Assembly (NCBI RefSeq): GCF_036404135.1 | Contig: NZ_DASWPE010000022.1 | Location: forward strand, 70,320-134,319 | Source: Rhodopseudomonas_A sp036404135 | GTDB taxonomy: Bacteria; Pseudomonadota; Alphaproteobacteria; Rhizobiales; Xanthobacteraceae | Direction of reading: 5' to 3' | Length of the DNA stretch: 64,000 nt | In this document: positions 60,969-64,000 of the stretch, piece after piece | Layout of the letters: each line of letters starts with the position of its first letter | Position numbering within the stretch: position 1 is the first letter of the stretch | The notes under the pieces: model-generated | What the model saw: the letters and a program-made list of their open reading frames with translations, nothing else | Told to the model about the DNA's origin: nothing | Databases searched by the model: none | Program-made: the position numbers and the translations under genes

Positions 60969-63932
60969 TCAGCCCTGCAGTAGCTTCAAGAACACCGCCC
61001 GCACCTCGGCCTGGGTTTCTTTCACCCGCGCCTCCAGCGAGGAGAAATCCGGCGCGTCGCCGGCGCGCACCAGCACCCGCAACAGATCTTCGCCGGCGGT
61101 CGCCGGCACGAATTTTTCGCTGACGCAGAGCCGCACGATCTGGGTGAGGTCGTGATACAGCCGCGCCGCGCTGCGCAGCACCTCGGCCTCCGGCTGCGGC
61201 AGCAGACCCAGCCGCGCCGCATTCTCCAGCACCTGCAAGGTCCCGACGTTGAGAATATCCGGGGTCTGCGCGGCGTGCACCAGCTGTAAATACTGCGCGA
61301 TAAAATCGATATCGACCAGGCCGCCGGAGGCGTATTTCAGATCCCAGATGTCGTCCTCGCCCTTTTCCTGGGCGATGGCGCGGCGCATCTCGGCGACGTC
61401 ATTGGCGATCACCGCGGCGTCGCGCGGCCGCGTCAGCACCTCGCGGATGATGCCTTCGATCCTGTCGCGAAACGCCGGCGAGGCCGAGATCACCCGCGCC
61501 CGGGTCAACGCCATGTGCTCCCAGGTCCAGGCTTCGTTCTGCTGATAGTCGGCGAACGCATCGAGCCGCGAGGCCACCGGCCCGGCACGGCCCGACGGCC
61601 GCAGCCGCATGTCGACGTCGTACAGCACGCCGTAATTGGTCCGCGTGGTGAAGGCGCTGATCAGCCTTTGCGTGAAGCGGGCGAAATATTGCGAGCCGTG
61701 CAGCGAGCGTGCGCCGTCGGAATCCGGCTGTTCGGCGTCGAAATCGTAGATCAGGATCAGATCGAGATCGGACGACGCCGTCATCTCCCGGCTGCCGAGC
61801 CGGCCCATCGCCAGGATCGCGGTTTCCTGGCCCTTGACGCGGCCGTATTGCGTCGCGAACTGATCGCTGACCAATCCATGCACCGTGGCGACGATGCCTT
61901 CGGCGACGTCGGCAAAGGCGATCGAGGCCTGCTGCGTCGACACCGTGCCGGACAGTATCCGGGTGCCGATCAGGAACAGGCTCTCCTGGCCGAACATCCT
62001 TAAGCGATCGAGAAACTCTTCATACGGACCGGCATCCGCCAGCGTCGCCTGCAGCCGCATCGACAATTCGCGCTTATCCGGCATCGCGCCGAAGAACCGC
62101 GGATCGATCAGCCCGTCCATGATCTGCGGCTGCCGCGCCACCATGTCGCCAAGCCGCGGCGCTGCGCCGAGCACCAGCGCCACCAGCGCCACCAATTCCT
62201 TGTTCTGGCTGAGCAGCGACACCAGCCGGCCGCCGCGATGCAGCGCCTGCAGCAAGCGATCGAACGCCGCGACCGCGTTGTCCGGCTCCTCGGCGCGGGC
62301 CAGCCCGGCAATGAGGGTCGGCACGAATTCCAGGAAGGCGCGCCGCGTGGAGTCCACCCGCAGCACGCGGTACTCGGCCGCCATCCATTGCCGCAGCGTC
62401 TCGGCGACCATCGCCGGCTTCTTGAAGCCGAGCGCCACCAGATGTTCGGCGAGCCGTTGGTCGTCCGGGCCGGCGGCGTAGTCGACCGGCGGCAGCGTCG
62501 CGGCGTCGCTCGGATCGCCCGCCTCGAACAATTTGCTGTAATGGCCCTGCACGCAATTCAGATAGCCGAGCAACTGCTCGGCGAAGGCGGCGCGGCTGTC
62601 AAAGCCGAGAAACCGCGCGAAGCGTTCCACCGCTGCGACGTCCTCGGGCAGCGCATGGGTCTGCTCGTCGGCGATCATCTGCAGCCGGTGCTCGACGCGG
62701 CGCAGAAACTGATAGGCAATGGTGAGTTCGTCGCGCGCCTGGTAGGTGATCCAGTTGGAAGTCGCCAGGATCTGCAGCGCTTGCAGCGTCGGCCGCACCC
62801 GCAATTCGCGGTGCCGGCCGCCGGCGATCAATTGCTGGGTCTGGGCGAAGAACTCGATCTCGCGAATGCCGCCGCGGCCGACCTTGACGTTGTGGCCCTC
62901 GACCGCGATGTCGGTCTGGCCGCGGAAGGTTTGCATCTGCCGCTTCATGTCGTGGACGTCGGCGAGTGCTGCGAAGTCGAGGTGCTTGCGCCAGACGAAC
63001 GGCGCGATCTCGCCGAGCAGCGCCTCGCCGGCCGCGGCGTCGCCGGCGCAGGGCCGCGCTTTGATCATCGCGGCGCGCTCCCAGGTGCGGCCTTCGCGCT
63101 CGTAGTAATCGAGCGCCGAGGCGGTGGAGATCGCCACCGGCGTCGAGGCCGGATCGGGACGCAGCCGCAGGTCGACGCGGAACACATAGCCGTCGGCGGT
63201 GCGGCTGTTCAGCAGCCGCGCCAGTCCCTGGGTGACGCGGACGAAGAACGGCTGCGGCTCGATGTCGGGCGCAAGCGTCGGCGCCGCGAGGTCGAAGAAC
63301 ACGATCAGGTCGATGTCGCTGGAATAGTTCAGCTCGAACGCGCCCATCTTGCCCATCGCCAGCACGATCAGGCCGGTGCCGTGTTCGGGATGCTCGGTGT
63401 CGTGCAATTGCAGCCGGCCCCGTGCGGCCTCCTGCCGCAGCAGATAGCGCAGCGCCGATTGCATCGAGACATTGGCGAGGTCGGTCAGCGCCCGGGTGAT
63501 CCGCATCACCGGCCAGACGCCGCCGATGTCGCACAGAGCGATCAGCAGCGCCGCCTCGGCCTTCATCCGCCGCAGCAGCAGCATCACGGCGGCATCGTCG
63601 GCAGCGGCCGCGACATGCAGCGCGGCCTGGTCGATCAGCGCTGCGAGATGCGCATCGGCGTCGGCGCGCAGCAGCCGCAGCGCGCGCGCGGGATCGGCGC
63701 GGACCAGGTCGAACAGATAGGGAGATGCCTCGGCAATGCCGAGCAGCACGGCGCGCGCGACGGGAAATTGCGCCGTCACCGCGCGAAAACCGTCAGCCTG
63801 CGCCGGGTCGATGTCGTCGAGCCATTCAGCGAGCCGTTGTTCGGCCTCGTCGGCCGCAAACAGTCGGGGTGCGCTGACGAAGTGCGCGGCCAGCGGGAAC
63901 TGGTCGGCGTCGCCTGTCGCGGATGAATTCAT
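60969..63932 (-). CDS. glnE: bifunctional glutamine synthetase adenylyltransferase / deadenylylase
   Basis: A 987-residue protein with two nucleotidyltransferase domains. The first carries LNYSSDIDLIVFFD (about residues 200-213) and the second MTASSDLDLILIYDFDAEQP (about 715-734); each is followed by a GlnD-PII-uridylyltransferase-like helical region. It adds AMP to, and removes AMP from, glutamine synthetase under PII control, setting ammonium assimilation. The length is close to other alphaproteobacterial GlnE proteins. It is the only nitrogen-regulatory gene in the window and is not adjacent to the nitrogenase-like cluster. Confidence 0.95.
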   Translation of the reverse strand: MNSSATGDADQFPLAAHFVSAPRLFAADEAEQRLAEWLDDIDPAQADGFRAVTAQFPVARAVLLGIAEASPYLFDLVRADPARALRLLRADADAHLAALIDQAALHVAAAADDAAVMLLLRRMKAEAALLIALCDIGGVWPVMRITRALTDLANVSMQSALRYLLRQEAARGRLQLHDTEHPEHGTGLIVLAMGKMGAFELNYSSDIDLIVFFDLAAPTLAPDIEPQPFFVRVTQGLARLLNSRTADGYVFRVDLRLRPDPASTPVAISTASALDYYEREGRTWERAAMIKARPCAGDAAAGEALLGEIAPFVWRKHLDFAALADVHDMKRQMQTFRGQTDIAVEGHNVKVGRGGIREIEFFAQTQQLIAGGRHRELRVRPTLQALQILATSNWITYQARDELTIAYQFLRRVEHRLQMIADEQTHALPEDVAAVERFARFLGFDSRAAFAEQLLGYLNCVQGHYSKLFEAGDPSDAATLPPVDYAAGPDDQRLAEHLVALGFKKPAMVAETLRQWMAAEYRVLRVDSTRRAFLEFVPTLIAGLARAEEPDNAVAAFDRLLQALHRGGRLVSLLSQNKELVALVALVLGAAPRLGDMVARQPQIMDGLIDPRFFGAMPDKRELSMRLQATLADAGPYEEFLDRLRMFGQESLFLIGTRILSGTVSTQQASIAFADVAEGIVATVHGLVSDQFATQYGRVKGQETAILAMGRLGSREMTASSDLDLILIYDFDAEQPDSDGARSLHGSQYFARFTQRLISAFTTRTNYGVLYDVDMRLRPSGRAGPVASRLDAFADYQQNEAWTWEHMALTRARVISASPAFRDRIEGIIREVLTRPRDAAVIANDVAEMRRAIAQEKGEDDIWDLKYASGGLVDIDFIAQYLQLVHAAQTPDILNVGTLQVLENAARLGLLPQPEAEVLRSAARLYHDLTQIVRLCVSEKFVPATAGEDLLRVLVRAGDAPDFSSLEARVKETQAEVRAVFLKLLQG

Positions 63933-64000
63933 GCCTGCTTCTGTGGCACATTCGACGTTTGGGCCGCAAGGCCTTCACCGGCTACCGCCGGCAATACCAA
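63933..64000. other. start of the region upstream of glnE
   Basis: The last 68 bases precede glnE on the minus strand. No gene start, promoter hexamer pair or repeat can be supported in this short stretch before the window ends. Confidence 0.5.

Overview
The window is high-GC DNA (strong G/C bias at third codon positions) from an alphaproteobacterium, most likely a Rhodopseudomonas palustris-type member of the Bradyrhizobium family. The gene content fits this: an aerobic cobalamin pathway that uses a CobZ-type enzyme, a TMAO reductase operon, nitrogenase-superfamily genes, GlnE, and intergenic palindromic repeats of a kind common in that family. The assignment is inference from gene content; no rRNA or tRNA gene is present to confirm it. 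No CRISPR array, insertion sequence or phage gene was seen.

Layout. (1) 1-2399, minus: a partial ATP-grasp acyl-CoA ligase beta subunit and an acylating aldehyde dehydrogenase. (2) 2812-7635, plus: a compact four-gene nitrogenase-like cluster made of an atypical radical SAM protein, a NifH-like reductase, and NifD-like and NifK-like subunits. Cysteine inventory suggests one inter-subunit [4Fe-4S] cluster (one ligand from D, three from K) and no FeMo-co-type site. This is the best candidate here for an undescribed system. (3) 7686-25145: aerobic (late cobalt insertion) cobalamin synthesis. cobS-cobC-cobF lie on the minus strand; a split CobZ pair, a cobalamin riboswitch, a DUF1636 protein and cobW-cobN-H-I-J-L-E-M-B-A lie on the plus strand, with cobK embedded on the opposite strand. 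(4) 25142-34562: torC-torD-torA, a small exported protein and moaA on the minus strand, controlled by divergent torR and by torS. An exact match to the E. coli tor box lies between torC and torR. (5) 34722-44848: an RND tripartite efflux operon with its divergent TetR regulator, followed by a MacA-MacB type ABC efflux pair. (6) 45060-49878: a PerM/AI-2E family permease with an unusual C-terminal domain, a beta-hydroxyacid dehydrogenase and a Kup potassium transporter. (7) 50178-56754: an apparent oxalate regulon (GntR regulator, formyl-CoA transferase, oxalate/formate-type MFS transporter, ketopantoate-reductase-like protein, FAH-family protein, quinone oxidoreductase-like protein), with three near-identical palindromes upstream of three of its transcription units. 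(8) 56897-63932: a cation diffusion facilitator, a PAS histidine kinase and GlnE.

How the genes fit together. The cob genes supply most corrin-ring enzymes from uroporphyrinogen III (CobA) to the a,c-diamide and chelation (CobB, CobN), plus CobS and CobC for nucleotide-loop assembly. CobST, CobO, CobQ, CobD and CobU/T are not in the window. The tor genes make a periplasmic respiratory TMAO reductase, its maturation chaperone and its quinol-linked pentaheme cytochrome, and moaA in the same operon supplies molybdopterin. The oxalate set would import oxalate, activate it to oxalyl-CoA and probably reduce it to glyoxylate, because no oxalyl-CoA decarboxylase is present nearby.
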